Source of the DNA: Hyphococcus flavus
Lineage (GTDB): Bacteria; Pseudomonadota; Alphaproteobacteria; Caulobacterales; Parvularculaceae
Reading direction: 5' to 3'
Assembly (NCBI RefSeq): GCF_028748065.1
Contig: NZ_CP118166.1
Span: 1,875,501 to 1,939,500 of the forward strand
Length of the DNA: 64,000 nucleotides
Each line of letters starts with the position of its first letter. Positions within the stretch are counted from its first letter, which is position 1. A program made the position numbers and the translations under genes. The notes under the pieces were generated by a model. The model made no database searches. It was not told the origin of the DNA and worked only from the letters and a program-made list of their open reading frames with translations. This document shows positions 1 through 9,358 of this stretch, in pieces.

Positions 1-534
1 AAAAGAGACATCGCCGTTTGAATAAGGCGTCTGACGCAACAGCCATTCATTAGCGCTTACTCGATCGAAGGGAGCATCTAAAATATCCGGCGCCGCTTCG
101 ATGTTTACCCAACGATCTTCAAAGGCGAAAGGATTATCATTACACAGATGTACAGTTTGCAGATGTAAAACGCTAGAGGCCGGAGATAATCGAAGCCTTG
201 CAGCGACATGGTTGGGGGCTTCCAGAACATCTTTTAAAATAACGTGCGAGTGATATGCGCCGCCTGTTTCTTCAACCTCCCGTCGAACAAGCGGGATCTT
301 GAATTTAGCCTGCCGCACAGGCAACTCACGCACGCGTGTGCCGGCCCGGCGTTTGCGCTCGATCAAACCATCTTCTGCCAGTGTCTGTAGCGCACGATTG
401 ATTGTGGACCGGGCGCATCCATACTCTTCCGCAAGCTGCGCTTCGTTAGGCATGACCGCGCCTGGTCGCCACTCGCCGGCGGCGATGCGTTGCATTATAT
501 CAGACTTTAAGGATTGATGAGTATGTAATGTCAC
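1..534 (-). CDS. hutC: HutC-like GntR-family repressor of histidine utilization (3' end cut by window)
   Basis: Reading the minus strand from a GTG at 534 gives an open frame of 178 codons to the window edge. The N-terminus (about residues 5-75) is a GntR winged helix: GEWRPGAVMPNEAQLAEEYG is followed by a recognition helix with RSTINRALQTL and the wing GLIERKRRAGTRV. A UTRA-type effector domain starts after about residue 85 and is incomplete. In known HutC proteins this domain binds urocanate and releases DNA. The GTG overlaps the hutF stop codon as GTGA (534-531), so the two genes form one translationally coupled unit in which the repressor is made with the enzymes it would control. The GTG is chosen over the internal ATG at residue 14 because of this overlap and because the extra residues complete the first helix. 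Further hut genes such as hutI may lie to the left and cannot be seen. Confidence 0.9.
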   Translation of the reverse strand, partial: MTLHTHQSLKSDIMQRIAAGEWRPGAVMPNEAQLAEEYGCARSTINRALQTLAEDGLIERKRRAGTRVRELPVRQAKFKIPLVRREVEETGGAYHSHVILKDVLEAPNHVAARLRLSPASSVLHLQTVHLCNDNPFAFEDRWVNIEAAPDILDAPFDRVSANEWLLRQTPYSNGDVSF

Positions 535-1907
535 AAGGCTGACCTGACCTCTTTCATCAGCGATAAAAATTTTGGAACAATCTTTTCACGATGAATATGT
601 CGTCCTTGTTTTACGACATGACGCCCCCCGGCCCATAGATCGCTTACGCAACGGCTGTCGCCAGCAAAAATCCACCCGTCCAAGATGGCGTCTTTATCAA
701 GGCCACATAAAACAGGCGTGCTTTGATCAAGCGCGACGAGGTCAGCGATAAGTCCAGGCGATATTACACCGGCGCTTCGCCCAAGAGCCTGCGCGCCTGC
801 GGTCGCGGTCATATCTAAAAGGCGCCGTCCGCATGACTTGTTACCATCATTGAGCAGTACGCGCCGCCGGTCGCGCAAACGCTGACTATATTCTAGCATG
901 CGCAATTCTTCGACGGCGCAAATGCGCACATTGGAGTCAGACCCGATAGCGAAGGCGCCTCCTTTGTCTGCAAACTGGGTAGCCTCAAAAATACCATCGC
1001 CCAAATTGGCCTCGGTTATGGGGCACACGCCGGCAACAGCGCCAGAGCGGGCGAGATCGTTGATTTCGCTGCTATCCATGTGCGTAGCATGAACAAGGCA
1101 CCACTGGCTGTTAATATCGTAGTTGTCCAACAACCAGCGAACAGGGCGCGCGCCCAGGTGTGACAAGACTTCGTCGACTTCTCCCGTCTGCTCCGCGATG
1201 TGAATATGCGTCGGCGCCCCCTCAGTAATATCTTTCAGTAATGAAAGTCCGTCTGAAGAGACGGCGCGCAAGGAGTGTGCTGCACCGCCCAGCATAAAAT
1301 CGGCTGGTGCGCCATTGAAGCTTTTCTTGATGTCTGAATAAAGCGCAGAGAAAGCTTCAGGAGTACATCCAAAACGCCTTTGCCCGCCTGCCAAAGCCCT
1401 CCCGTCAAGCCCGCCTTGCATGTATAAAGTTGGTAAATGCGTGAGGCCAATACCTGTATCCAATGCCGCCTGAAGCACGCGGTTTGAAATTTCACCCGGC
1501 TGATCGTAGGGTGTTCCGTCGGGCTGGTGATGCACGTAATGAAATTCGCCGACGGCGGAAAAGCCGGACTCGAGCATTTCTACTTGCGTCATAGCGGCAA
1601 TGATCTCAAAATGATCAGGCTGCAGATAATCCATGCATTTGTACATTAACGCTCGCCACGACCAGAAGTCATCTTGAGCGTTGGTGCGGTATTCGGTTAA
1701 TCCGGCGAGCAGGCGTTGAAACGCATGGCTGTGCACATTGCTGATTGCCGGCAAGAGAACGTCCACCGTGGTGCTGTTCGGCGCCAGCCCGTTTTTGATG
1801 GCGGCGATCTGTCCGTCCTCACCGATAGTGAGATGCATGTCTGATTGCCAGCCATTGGCTGTCAGCATGGTTTTGGCTGATATGGTCTGACTCTTCACAT
1901 CTTGCAC
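531..1907 (-). CDS. hutF: Formimidoylglutamate deiminase HutF
   Basis: Protein of 458 residues in the amidohydrolase superfamily that converts N-formimino-L-glutamate to N-formyl-L-glutamate and ammonia, the branch step of the five-step histidine pathway. Visible active-site elements are the HxH of NVHSHAFQR (His59, His61), HIHIAEQTGE (His234, His236, Glu239), VHATHMD (His273, His276) and GSDSN (Asp324), in the order expected for a zinc deiminase of the HutF type. Length fits the family (about 450). The longest start is a GTG at 1907, but an AAGGG Shine-Dalgarno-like run overlaps it. A second GTG at codon 4 (1898) is better spaced, so the true N-terminus may be three residues shorter. Its use implies a HutG-type N-formylglutamate deformylase elsewhere, since none is in the window. 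Transcribed with hutC and divergent from hutH-hutU. Confidence 0.95.
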   Translation of the reverse strand: MQDVKSQTISAKTMLTANGWQSDMHLTIGEDGQIAAIKNGLAPNSTTVDVLLPAISNVHSHAFQRLLAGLTEYRTNAQDDFWSWRALMYKCMDYLQPDHFEIIAAMTQVEMLESGFSAVGEFHYVHHQPDGTPYDQPGEISNRVLQAALDTGIGLTHLPTLYMQGGLDGRALAGGQRRFGCTPEAFSALYSDIKKSFNGAPADFMLGGAAHSLRAVSSDGLSLLKDITEGAPTHIHIAEQTGEVDEVLSHLGARPVRWLLDNYDINSQWCLVHATHMDSSEINDLARSGAVAGVCPITEANLGDGIFEATQFADKGGAFAIGSDSNVRICAVEELRMLEYSQRLRDRRRVLLNDGNKSCGRRLLDMTATAGAQALGRSAGVISPGLIADLVALDQSTPVLCGLDKDAILDGWIFAGDSRCVSDLWAGGRHVVKQGRHIHREKIVPKFLSLMKEVRSAL

Positions 1908-1916
1908 CCTTGGTTA

Positions 1917-1932
1917 ATATGTGCATACATAT
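1917..1932. promoter_or_regulatory. Candidate HutC operator between hutF and hutH
   Basis: The sequence ATATGTGCATACATAT is an inverted repeat with perfect 6-bp arms (ATATGT / ACATAT) around a 4-bp centre. It sits 10 bp upstream of the hutF start in the 149-bp divergent intergenic region. Known HutC sites are short palindromes of similar AT-rich TGTA...TACA character, and a hutC gene is in the same operon. Assignment to HutC is inference. Its position would block hutF-hutC directly, and possibly the divergent hutH promoter as well. Confidence 0.6.
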
Positions 1933-2056
1933 CGCACAATAAACGAGTTTAATGCTATCGCCAAGTACGTCATCCTTCAGGAATAGTTGATGAAGCTGAA
2001 TGGCAAGAGGTGATCCTCACCCCGTCGTAGTCGAAGCCAACTTGATTGTATGAAAT

Positions 2057-3577
2057 ATGAGCACCTTACTAATTCCGGGATCCGTGAGCTTAACGACTTT
2101 GGAGACCGTCTATCGAGGCGGGGAACCGGCGGGGCTCGATCCGGTATGTCATCAAGGTATTCAGAGATCAGCAGAGATTTTAGCGGTAGCTGCAAAGGGC
2201 GATGACCCCGTTTATGGTGTTAACACCGGTTTCGGCAAACTCGCTAATAAACGCATCGCGCCTGAAGATGTTGAGACGCTTCAGCGGAATCTGATCCTGT
2301 CCCATTGCGCCGGCGTCGGCGAACCGTTCGATCAAGCCACTACGCGTCTGATTATGGTGCTGAAGCTCATCTCGCTTGGGCGCGGCGCGTCAGGCGTACG
2401 CATGGAGGTCATCCGGCAACTTGAACAGATGCTCGTGAAAGAAGTAACGCCGGTAATCCCGTCACAAGGTTCCGTCGGCGCATCGGGAGATCTCGCGCCA
2501 CTCGCGCATATGGCGGCGGCAATGATGGGGGAAGGCGAGGCATGGTACCGCGGCGACCGGATGCCAGCTAAAAATGCGCTCGCCGCAGCAAACCTGAAGC
2601 CCCTCGTTCTTGGCGCGAAAGAGGGATTGGGCCTGATTAATGGCACTCAGGTTTCAACGGCGCTGGCGTTATCAGGCTTATTCAATGCATGGCGTGCTGT
2701 GACTTCGGCGCTCATTACCGGCGCCATGTCCACTGATGCCGCAATGGGGTCGTCTGCGCCGTTCCGGCCGGAGATTCATTCTGTGCGCGGACATAAAGGT
2801 CAAATCGACTCCGCCTCATTCCTGCGCGACGTGATGGAGGGCTCCGAAATTCGCGAAAGCCATCGCGACGGAGACGAGCGGGTTCAGGACCCCTATTGTA
2901 TTCGCTGTCAGCCGCAAGTGATGGGCGCTTGCATAGACTTGCTGCGGCAGGCGGCGAGGACGCTGGAGATTGAGGCCAACGCCGCGACAGATAATCCGCT
3001 TGTATTTGACGATGGCTCTATCGTTTCCGGCGGCAACTTCCATGCAGAGCCGGTCGCCTTTGCCGCCGATCAGATTGCGCTGGCCATCGCCGAAATCGGC
3101 TCGATCGCCCAGCGGCGCATCGCGTTGATGGTCGATCCCACCTTGTCACATGGCCTGCCCGCATTTTTGACGCCCGAACCGGGATTGAATTCCGGTTTCA
3201 TGATTGCGGAAGTGACCTCAGCCGCACTGATGAGCGAGAACAAGCAGCGCGCAAATCCTTGCTCGACAGATTCAACGCCGACTTCGTGCAATCAGGAAGA
3301 CCATGTTTCCATGGCATGCCATGGCGCGCGCAGGCTCGGCCCCATGAACGAGAACCTGTTCAAGATTATCGGCATCGAATTGCTTACAGCGGCGCAAGGC
3401 ATAGAGTTTCGCAAGCCGTTGAAAACGAGCCCCGCTTTGCAAAGCGTCATTGCGAATGTGCGCAAAACAATCCTGACGCTTGAGGCCGACCGCTTTATGG
3501 CGGACGATTTGAAAAAAGCGGGGGAGATGATCGCTATGAACGAAGTAACGGCCAACACTGAAATGAAATTGTCATGA
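2057..3577 (+). CDS. hutH: Histidine ammonia-lyase HutH
   Basis: Protein of 506 residues, the normal length for this family, that deaminates L-histidine to urocanate in the cytoplasm as the first step of histidine catabolism. The Ala-Ser-Gly triad that cyclises to the MIO electrophile is at residues 142-144 within [14 protein letters not shown], matching the position in characterised bacterial enzymes. Other conserved blocks are [10 protein letters not shown] near the N-terminus, GLGLINGTQ, and the late NQEDHVSM block. The start ATG at 2057 has no clear Shine-Dalgarno sequence. The stop overlaps the hutU start by 4 bases (ATGA), so the two are coupled. The fusion-free, full-length frame shows no damage. 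An aromatic ammonia-lyase of another specificity is unlikely given the direct coupling to hutU. Confidence 0.97.
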   Translation: MSTLLIPGSVSLTTLETVYRGGEPAGLDPVCHQGIQRSAEILAVAAKGDDPVYGVNTGFGKLANKRIAPEDVETLQRNLILSHCAGVGEPFDQATTRLIMVLKLISLGRGASGVRMEVIRQLEQMLVKEVTPVIPSQGSVGASGDLAPLAHMAAAMMGEGEAWYRGDRMPAKNALAAANLKPLVLGAKEGLGLINGTQVSTALALSGLFNAWRAVTSALITGAMSTDAAMGSSAPFRPEIHSVRGHKGQIDSASFLRDVMEGSEIRESHRDGDERVQDPYCIRCQPQVMGACIDLLRQAARTLEIEANAATDNPLVFDDGSIVSGGNFHAEPVAFAADQIALAIAEIGSIAQRRIALMVDPTLSHGLPAFLTPEPGLNSGFMIAEVTSAALMSENKQRANPCSTDSTPTSCNQEDHVSMACHGARRLGPMNENLFKIIGIELLTAAQGIEFRKPLKTSPALQSVIANVRKTILTLEADRFMADDLKKAGEMIAMNEVTANTEMKLS

Positions 3578-5244
3578 CCAACCCACGCCATAACGTCCGC
3601 ACGGTTCGCAGCCCCCACGGCAGCGAGATCACCGCAAGGCACTGGACCACCGAAGCGCCCATGCGGATGCTGATGAACAATCTCGACCCGGATGTGGCCG
3701 AAAACCCCCACGAACTTGTGGTCTATGGCGGCATCGGCCGCGCCGCGCGCACCTGGAACGATTTCGACAGGATTGTCAGCGTGCTCCAGGGGCTCAACGA
3801 AGACGAAACACTTTGCGTTCAGTCCGGCAAACCGGTCGGCGTCTTCAAAACTCACAAGGACGCCCCGCGCGTGTTGATCGCCAACTCCAATATAGTGCCG
3901 CACTGGGCGACTTGGGATCATTTCAACGAACTCGATAAAAAAGGCCTGATGATGTACGGCCAGATGACGGCCGGTTCGTGGATTTACATCGGTTCACAAG
4001 GAATCGTTCAGGGCACGTATGAAACCTTCAAGGAGGCGGGCCGCCAGCACTACGGCGGCGATCTTTCTGGAAAATGGATTCTAACTGCCGGCCTCGGCGG
4101 CATGGGCGGGGCGCAGCCGCTCGCTGCTGTTCTTGCCGGCGCATGCTGTCTCGCGGTCGAGTGCAACGAAGACTCCATCGATTTCCGCCTGCGCACGAAA
4201 TACGTCGACGAGAAAGCCACGTCCCTTGACGAAGCGCTTGAGATGATCGAGCGCTGGACGAAGGCGGGAGAGGCTAAATCTGTCGGTCTTCTCGGCAACG
4301 CTGCTGACATTTTTCCCGAGCTAGTAAAACGTGGTGTGAAACCAGACATGGTCACCGATCAGACTTCCGCCCATGACGTTGTTAACGGTTATCTTCCGCA
4401 AGGCTGGACCGTCGCGACATGGAAAGAAAAGCGCGAAATCGCGCCCAAAGAAGTTGAGGCCGCCGCACGCAAGTCAATCAAAGTCCATGTTCAGGCGATG
4501 CTTGATTTCTGGAATTCCGGCGTGCCAACCCTCGATTACGGCAACAACATCCGACAGGTTGCTAAAGAGGAAGGTCTGGAGAACGCGTTCGATTTTCCGG
4601 GCTTTGTGCCGGCTTATGTCAGGCCGCTCTTTTGTCGCGGCGTCGGGCCGTTTCGCTGGGCGGCGCTTTCCGGCGACCCGGAAGATATCTACAAGACAGA
4701 CGCCAAGGTGAAAGAGCTGATCCCCGACGATCCGCATCTCCATAACTGGCTCGACATGGCGCGTGAACGGATCGCGTTTCAGGGGCTGCCCGCGCGCATT
4801 TGCTGGGTAGGTCTCGGGCAGCGTCACCGGCTCGGCCTCGCCTTTAACGAGATGGTGAAGTCCGGCGAATTATCCGCACCCGTCGTGATCGGCAGGGACC
4901 ATCTTGATAGTGGTTCCGTTGCTTCGCCAAATAGAGAAACCGAAGCTATGAAAGACGGTTCTGACGCCGTTTCCGACTGGCCGCTATTAAATGCGCTCCT
5001 CAACACCGCCTCTGGCGCCACTTGGGTCTCGCTGCACCATGGCGGTGGCGTCGGTATGGGCTTTTCTCAACACGCAGGCATGGTGATTTGCGCGGATGGA
5101 ACCGATGATGCCGCCCGCCGTCTTGAGCGCGTGTTGTGGAATGACCCCGCGACAGGCGTCATGCGCCATGCCGATGCGGGATATGAAGTTGCTATCGACT
5201 GCGCCAGCGAACATGAACTGAACCTGCCCAGCGTTCAGCGGTAA
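3574..5244 (+). CDS. hutU: Urocanate hydratase HutU
   Basis: Protein of 556 residues, typical urocanase length, that hydrates urocanate to imidazolonepropionate using tightly bound NAD+ as an electrophile. Diagnostic stretches are [11 protein letters not shown] near residue 50, [17 protein letters not shown], the nucleotide-binding loop [16 protein letters not shown], and the conserved C-terminal [20 protein letters not shown] with the active-site cysteine. It begins inside the hutH stop codon (ATGA) and is followed by a 68-bp gap before the next same-strand gene, so it may end the hut transcript. Neither hutI nor hutG follows it, which is unusual but not rare. They may lie beyond hutC to the left. 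Confidence 0.97.
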   Translation: MTNPRHNVRTVRSPHGSEITARHWTTEAPMRMLMNNLDPDVAENPHELVVYGGIGRAARTWNDFDRIVSVLQGLNEDETLCVQSGKPVGVFKTHKDAPRVLIANSNIVPHWATWDHFNELDKKGLMMYGQMTAGSWIYIGSQGIVQGTYETFKEAGRQHYGGDLSGKWILTAGLGGMGGAQPLAAVLAGACCLAVECNEDSIDFRLRTKYVDEKATSLDEALEMIERWTKAGEAKSVGLLGNAADIFPELVKRGVKPDMVTDQTSAHDVVNGYLPQGWTVATWKEKREIAPKEVEAAARKSIKVHVQAMLDFWNSGVPTLDYGNNIRQVAKEEGLENAFDFPGFVPAYVRPLFCRGVGPFRWAALSGDPEDIYKTDAKVKELIPDDPHLHNWLDMARERIAFQGLPARICWVGLGQRHRLGLAFNEMVKSGELSAPVVIGRDHLDSGSVASPNRETEAMKDGSDAVSDWPLLNALLNTASGATWVSLHHGGGVGMGFSQHAGMVICADGTDDAARRLERVLWNDPATGVMRHADAGYEVAIDCASEHELNLPSVQR

Positions 5245-5312
5245 CTGTGCAGAACTGAACGCTCTGATCAAATGCAACCTTTTTTGGAAACGGTATTCAG
5301 CCGTAAGGAAAG

Positions 5313-6347
5313 ATGAGATCTGATAGAGTTATCCACGTTGTTGGTTGTCATGCCGAAGGTGAGGTTGGCGATGTCGTTGTCGGTGGCGTCAAGCTTCCTG
5401 AAGCTGAGACGTTGTGGGAGCAGTCACGTATTCTGGCGCGGGACCGAACTCTAAAAGACTTTCTGTTGAACGAACCGCGTGGCGGCGTCTTTCGTCATAT
5501 CAACATCCTGACTACGCCGAAAAATCCTGAAGCAGATATAGCCAATATTATTCTTGAGCCGGAAACGGTACCGCCCATGTCAGGGTCTAACACGATCTGT
5601 GTCGTGACAGTTGTGCTTGAGACCGGTATTTTTCCGATGCAGGAGCCTGTTACGCACTTGAAGCTTGAGATGCCGGGCGGCCTGATCGATGTTCGCGCTA
5701 CTTGCCGAGCCGGCAAGGTTGAAAGCGTGGAATTCAAAAATATAGCGTCCTTTGCTGACCGTCTGGATTTTCCTCTTGAGTTGAATGGCCATGGAACAGT
5801 ATCTGTGGACATACTTTTCGGTGGGGACAGTTTCGTCACTGTAGACGCCGCCAGCCTTGGTCTATCATTGGCGCCAGACGAAGCGCGAGACCTCGCCGCG
5901 CTGGGCATGGAGATCAGCCGCGCCGCCAGTGAACAAATCGGCTTTCAACATCCGACACTAAACGAGATGAACGAAATCACCTTTTGTTTGCTGACGAACC
6001 CAGCGCAAATGGAAGAAGGCTGCGTCACAGCAAAACACACCGTTGCTATCAAGCCTGGCAAAATTGACCGCTCACCTACTGGCACGGCGGTTTCAGCGAG
6101 GCTTGCACAAATGCACGCGCGCGGACAGGCGAAAGTTGGTGATGAGGTCGTCTTTAAATCAATATTGGATTCAAAATTTATCGGCCGCATAGAGCATGAA
6201 ACCGAAACAGGAGGGAAACCCGCCATCATTCCGAGTGTAAGCGGGCGCGCGTGGCTGACCGGCACATATCAGTTGATGCTTGATCCAAGTGATCCATGGC
6301 CTACGGGCTATCGGGTCAATGACACTTGGCCGTCATTAAAAATATGA
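5313..6347 (+). CDS. Proline racemase superfamily protein with Ser/Thr active site (putative trans-3-hydroxy-L-proline dehydratase)
   Basis: Protein of 344 residues with the proline racemase / hydroxyproline epimerase fold. The first catalytic position, Cys in racemases (MCGHG), is Ser90 in MSGSNTIC. The second, Cys in racemases (DRSPCGTG), is Thr256 in DRSPTGTAVSAR. A Thr at the second site is a known mark of trans-3-hydroxy-L-proline dehydratases, which usually keep a Cys at the first. Here both thiols are absent, so racemase chemistry by a two-thiol mechanism is not expected. The next gene belongs to the family that includes delta1-pyrroline-2-carboxylate reductases, the partner that turns the dehydratase product into L-proline. 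This supports a trans-3-hydroxyproline role by context. AGGAAAG lies just before the ATG. Specificity is an inference. Confidence 0.75.
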   Translation: MRSDRVIHVVGCHAEGEVGDVVVGGVKLPEAETLWEQSRILARDRTLKDFLLNEPRGGVFRHINILTTPKNPEADIANIILEPETVPPMSGSNTICVVTVVLETGIFPMQEPVTHLKLEMPGGLIDVRATCRAGKVESVEFKNIASFADRLDFPLELNGHGTVSVDILFGGDSFVTVDAASLGLSLAPDEARDLAALGMEISRAASEQIGFQHPTLNEMNEITFCLLTNPAQMEEGCVTAKHTVAIKPGKIDRSPTGTAVSARLAQMHARGQAKVGDEVVFKSILDSKFIGRIEHETETGGKPAIIPSVSGRAWLTGTYQLMLDPSDPWPTGYRVNDTWPSLKI

Positions 6348-7276
6348 AACCGCCTTTATTCATTACTGAGTCAGATGTGCTCGGAAAAATGCGGTGGCGT
6401 GATGTAGTAGAATCCATGCGTCAAGGTCATCAACTTGCTCGCGCGGTGACTAGAGATGTTGTTATCGGCGAGCCAGATCGAAGCTTTCTTAATCGCGTCG
6501 CGTGGATAGAGAGTCTTGGCGGCGGCATGAAATCGGTCACCGTATTCACAGAAAATGCTAACAAATGCTTACCGGCCGTTCAGGGCGCGTTCCTTCTTTT
6601 TGATGACGAAACCGGCAGTCTGAAAGCGGTAATTGACAGCGGGTTGATTACGAAATGGAAGACGGCGGCGGATTCGGCCCTTGGCGCTCAGCTGTTAGCC
6701 CGCAAAAATTCATCGAAGGCGGTGGTGATTGGAGCTGGCGCGCTCGCTTCTGCACTTGCAGATGCATATGCGCATATGATGCCTCAGCTTGCAAAGATTG
6801 TCATTTGGGCGCGCAAAGCTGAGCAGGCCCAAAAGCTTGCAGATTCAATTGAAGACCAGCGTGTCGTCGCTGCAAAACGCGCGCTTGAGGATTGTGTTAG
6901 AAGCGCTGACATCATCATTACGGCGACATCTTCGCCTACCGCTGTGATAAACGGTGACTGGATCTCTCCTGGTGCCCATGTGGATCTTGTCGGCGCCTTT
7001 CGTTCCGATATGCGCGAGTCAGATGATGAGTTAATGCGCAAGGCAAAGATTTTCGTAGACAGCCGCGATACGACAATTGATCATATAGGCGACCTGACCT
7101 TACCGATTGCCAACGGCGCAATACAACGCACCGACGTGCTTGGGGACTTTTACGACCTGATCAACGGGGCTGAGGGGCGCAGCTCGGAAAAAGATATTAC
7201 AGTCTTCAAGAATGGCGGCGGCGCTCATCTGGATTTAATGACGGCTACAATGATTTACGATGCAGCGCGAAAGTGA
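6344..7276 (+). CDS. Ornithine cyclodeaminase / mu-crystallin family protein (putative delta1-pyrroline-2-carboxylate reductase)
   Basis: Protein of 310 residues. A Rossmann segment VVIGAGALASALADAYAHM (about residues 127-145) and the block WKTAADSALGAQLLAR place it in the ornithine cyclodeaminase / mu-crystallin family. Many members are NAD(P)H-dependent imine reductases acting on delta1-pyrroline-2-carboxylate, which yields L-proline. The start is set at the ATG overlapping the previous stop (ATGA at 6344-6347). A longer frame exists from a TTG 18 bases upstream but lacks support. Being coupled to the preceding proline-racemase-superfamily gene and followed by an M24 peptidase, it fits a route from 3-hydroxyproline to proline. 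True ornithine cyclodeaminase or another ketimine reductase activity cannot be excluded. Confidence 0.85.
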   Translation: MKPPLFITESDVLGKMRWRDVVESMRQGHQLARAVTRDVVIGEPDRSFLNRVAWIESLGGGMKSVTVFTENANKCLPAVQGAFLLFDDETGSLKAVIDSGLITKWKTAADSALGAQLLARKNSSKAVVIGAGALASALADAYAHMMPQLAKIVIWARKAEQAQKLADSIEDQRVVAAKRALEDCVRSADIIITATSSPTAVINGDWISPGAHVDLVGAFRSDMRESDDELMRKAKIFVDSRDTTIDHIGDLTLPIANGAIQRTDVLGDFYDLINGAEGRSSEKDITVFKNGGGAHLDLMTATMIYDAARK

Positions 7277-8487
7277 GAGATATGAATAACGGTGTTGGCG
7301 GCTCGACAGTGAGCGCTGAGCTTGAGACGATAAGCCCATTTGCATCGCGGGTTGCGAGAATTGGCAAAGCAGAGCGTGAAGATCGGATTGTCCGTCTGAG
7401 GCAGTTGATGCGCAATCGCGGTGATGACGCAGTCATCCTGACGGCCGGTTCTAATTTGCGATATTTCTCAGGCGTTCCGTGGGGACAGACGGAGCGGTTT
7501 GTCGGTCTCGTCATCTCTCAAACCGAAGCTGTTGCGATTTGTCCAAAGTTTGAAGACAGCGCACTGGAACCAGTACTTCAAATTGATGCTGATTGCCGTT
7601 ATTGGGAAGAACATGAGGACCCTAACGCGCTAGCGGCGTCAATCTTGTCCAGGCTTGGCGCCAATGCCGTTGCAGTCGATCCCAATTGTCCCTTGTGGCT
7701 TTACGAAAGAATTCGGGAAGCGGCGTCTGGGGTCAGGTTGAGCAACGCGGAACCGCTCACGACTTCAATGCGTTCCCGGAAGTCAGAGGCCGAATTGGCG
7801 CTGGTGCGCGAAGCCATGCAAATGACGCTCAAAGTGCACGCATCCGCCGCGCGTGTACTGCGTGATGGAATGAAAGCAAGCGAAATACGCACTTTCATTG
7901 ACAATGCACACCGTGCGATTGGAGCTGACGGCGGCAGCACGTTTTGCGCCGTACAGTTCGGCGAGGGAACGTCACACCCTCATGGCAAACCGGGCGACCC
8001 GTCCTTGAAAGATGGCGATGTTGTACTGATCGATACGGGGTGTTCTGTCGATGGATATCAGTCGGATATTACACGCACTTATGCGTTCGGTGAGCCGAAC
8101 AGCAAGGTTCGGCGCATATGGGATATAGAAAAAGAAGCGCAGCAAGCAGCTTTTGATGCGGCGAAGCCTGGTGTGGCCTGCGCTGATGTTGATCGTGCGT
8201 CTCGGCGTGTGCTGGAAGCGCACGGTCTGGGACCGGACTATCGATTACCGGGCTTGCCTCACCGAACTGGCCATGGACTTGGGCTTGATATCCATGAAGG
8301 TCCGTATCTGGTGCTGTCTGATAAAACGCCCTTGGCGTCTGGCATGTGTTTTTCCAATGAGCCGATGATTGTCGTGCCTGGAGAGTTCGGCGTGCGACTG
8401 GAAGATCATTTTTATATGACTGACGAGGGCGCGGTTTGGTTCACTGAACCGCAGCACAGCTATACGGAACCATTCGCTAACATCTAA
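7273..8487 (+). CDS. M24 family metallopeptidase (Xaa-Pro dipeptidase / aminopeptidase type)
   Basis: Protein of 404 residues. An N-terminal creatinase-like domain (to about residue 160) is followed by a pita-bread M24 domain with all five metal ligands visible in context: the Asp of VVLIDTGC, the Asp of YQSDITRTYAFG, the His of GHGLGLDIHEGP, the Glu of FSNEPMI and the Glu of GVRLEDHFY. Enzymes of this type cleave bonds next to proline or hydroxyproline. A GTG start overlaps the preceding stop (GTGA at 7273-7276); an ATG nine bases later also has a GAGAG ribosome-binding sequence. As the last gene of the three-gene unit it would feed imino acids from Xaa-Pro or Xaa-Hyp peptides into the neighbouring pathways. 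No signal peptide is seen, so it should be cytoplasmic. Confidence 0.88.
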   Translation: MRDMNNGVGGSTVSAELETISPFASRVARIGKAEREDRIVRLRQLMRNRGDDAVILTAGSNLRYFSGVPWGQTERFVGLVISQTEAVAICPKFEDSALEPVLQIDADCRYWEEHEDPNALAASILSRLGANAVAVDPNCPLWLYERIREAASGVRLSNAEPLTTSMRSRKSEAELALVREAMQMTLKVHASAARVLRDGMKASEIRTFIDNAHRAIGADGGSTFCAVQFGEGTSHPHGKPGDPSLKDGDVVLIDTGCSVDGYQSDITRTYAFGEPNSKVRRIWDIEKEAQQAAFDAAKPGVACADVDRASRRVLEAHGLGPDYRLPGLPHRTGHGLGLDIHEGPYLVLSDKTPLASGMCFSNEPMIVVPGEFGVRLEDHFYMTDEGAVWFTEPQHSYTEPFANI

Positions 8488-8504
8488 ATAGTGTGACCTG
8501 CGCT

Positions 8505-9215
8505 TCAGGCCTTCTGGGTTTTGCGAAATGCTGTTGGTGCGAAGCCGGTGGCGCGCAAAAATTGCCGGCTGAAAGCGCTCTGATCGCGGTATCCGGCATT
8601 CATGGCGATTTCAATGATCGGTTTTTCGGATTGCAGCAATTCGCGGCGTGCAAAATCAAGGCGTTGTTTTAACACCCACTGCCCGGTCGTGAGCCCAAAT
8701 ATATGACGCATACGCCGGTCGAGCTGGTAGGGCGACATTCGACCAACAGAAGCAAGGGTTTTCAAATCCGGTGGATCGCTTAAGTTTTCATCGGTATACT
8801 CAATCACGGTTTTTAGTTGTGCGTAATCTTCATGATTTATATCCGGCGCACGCAAATCCTGTGAAATACCGGTTAAGCCTGCGAGTGCTCCATTGTCGCT
8901 ATGCAAAGCGCGCTTGTTTGTCATGCACCAGCCGATCGAGCGGTTTGGATAGATATGAAGTTCAAGCTGATTAAGGATCGGCTCTCCTGTTTCGAGCACC
9001 GCCTGATCCTGTTTTTCGTAACCTGCGCCAAGCGAGGCGCCGAGTACCTGAGAGGGGGTCTTGCCGATGAGATCGTTTTTGCGCTGCGCACCGGACCGGC
9101 GCACCAGCGTATCGTTAACGACGATATATCGCCCGGTTCGGTCTTTGATAAAAAAGACAACATCGGCCAGGCAGTCAAAAAGCGCCTCTATTGGTCCACG
9201 TTCCTTAATAATCAC
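8505..9215 (-). CDS. PAS-domain AraC-family transcriptional regulator
   Basis: Protein of 236 residues. Residues about 8-115 form a PAS domain (ALFDCLADVVFFIKD, RYIVVNDTLVRRSG, DLIGKTPSQVLG), and residues about 135-235 form an AraC DNA-binding domain with two helix-turn-helix motifs (LKTLASVGRMSPYQLDRRM, then PIIEIAMNAGYRDQSAFSRQ). Start is a GTG at 9215 with GGAG nine bases upstream. It is convergent with the M24 gene, only 17 bp from its stop, and divergent from the hydroxyproline operon beginning at 9359. It is therefore the natural candidate regulator of that operon. A PAS sensor is less common than a cupin sensor in AraC proteins, so the signal might be a ligand bound in the PAS pocket. 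That is inference. Confidence 0.88.
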   Translation of the reverse strand: MIIKERGPIEALFDCLADVVFFIKDRTGRYIVVNDTLVRRSGAQRKNDLIGKTPSQVLGASLGAGYEKQDQAVLETGEPILNQLELHIYPNRSIGWCMTNKRALHSDNGALAGLTGISQDLRAPDINHEDYAQLKTVIEYTDENLSDPPDLKTLASVGRMSPYQLDRRMRHIFGLTTGQWVLKQRLDFARRELLQSEKPIIEIAMNAGYRDQSAFSRQFLRATGFAPTAFRKTQKA

Positions 9216-9358
9216 GAGAAACTCCGCCGCTCGCTACATGCTAAACAGTCTTCAAATTGTGCAAAAAATCAAGTCTTGAGTGAGGTTTGGGCCAAGACGG
9301 CGGGTGACACGCGGGATAAAAGAAGCTGAACGACCTGTGCGCCCGCGAGGAGATCAGA

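Noticed and set aside
299-517. 72-codon plus-strand frame at the left edge
   Set aside because: It is antisense to the helix-turn-helix part of the HutC-like gene, which has clear GntR motifs; no ribosome-binding site.
3292-3921. 209-codon minus-strand frame across the hutH/hutU junction
   Set aside because: Lies antisense to two well-supported, conserved enzymes; composition follows their codon pattern.
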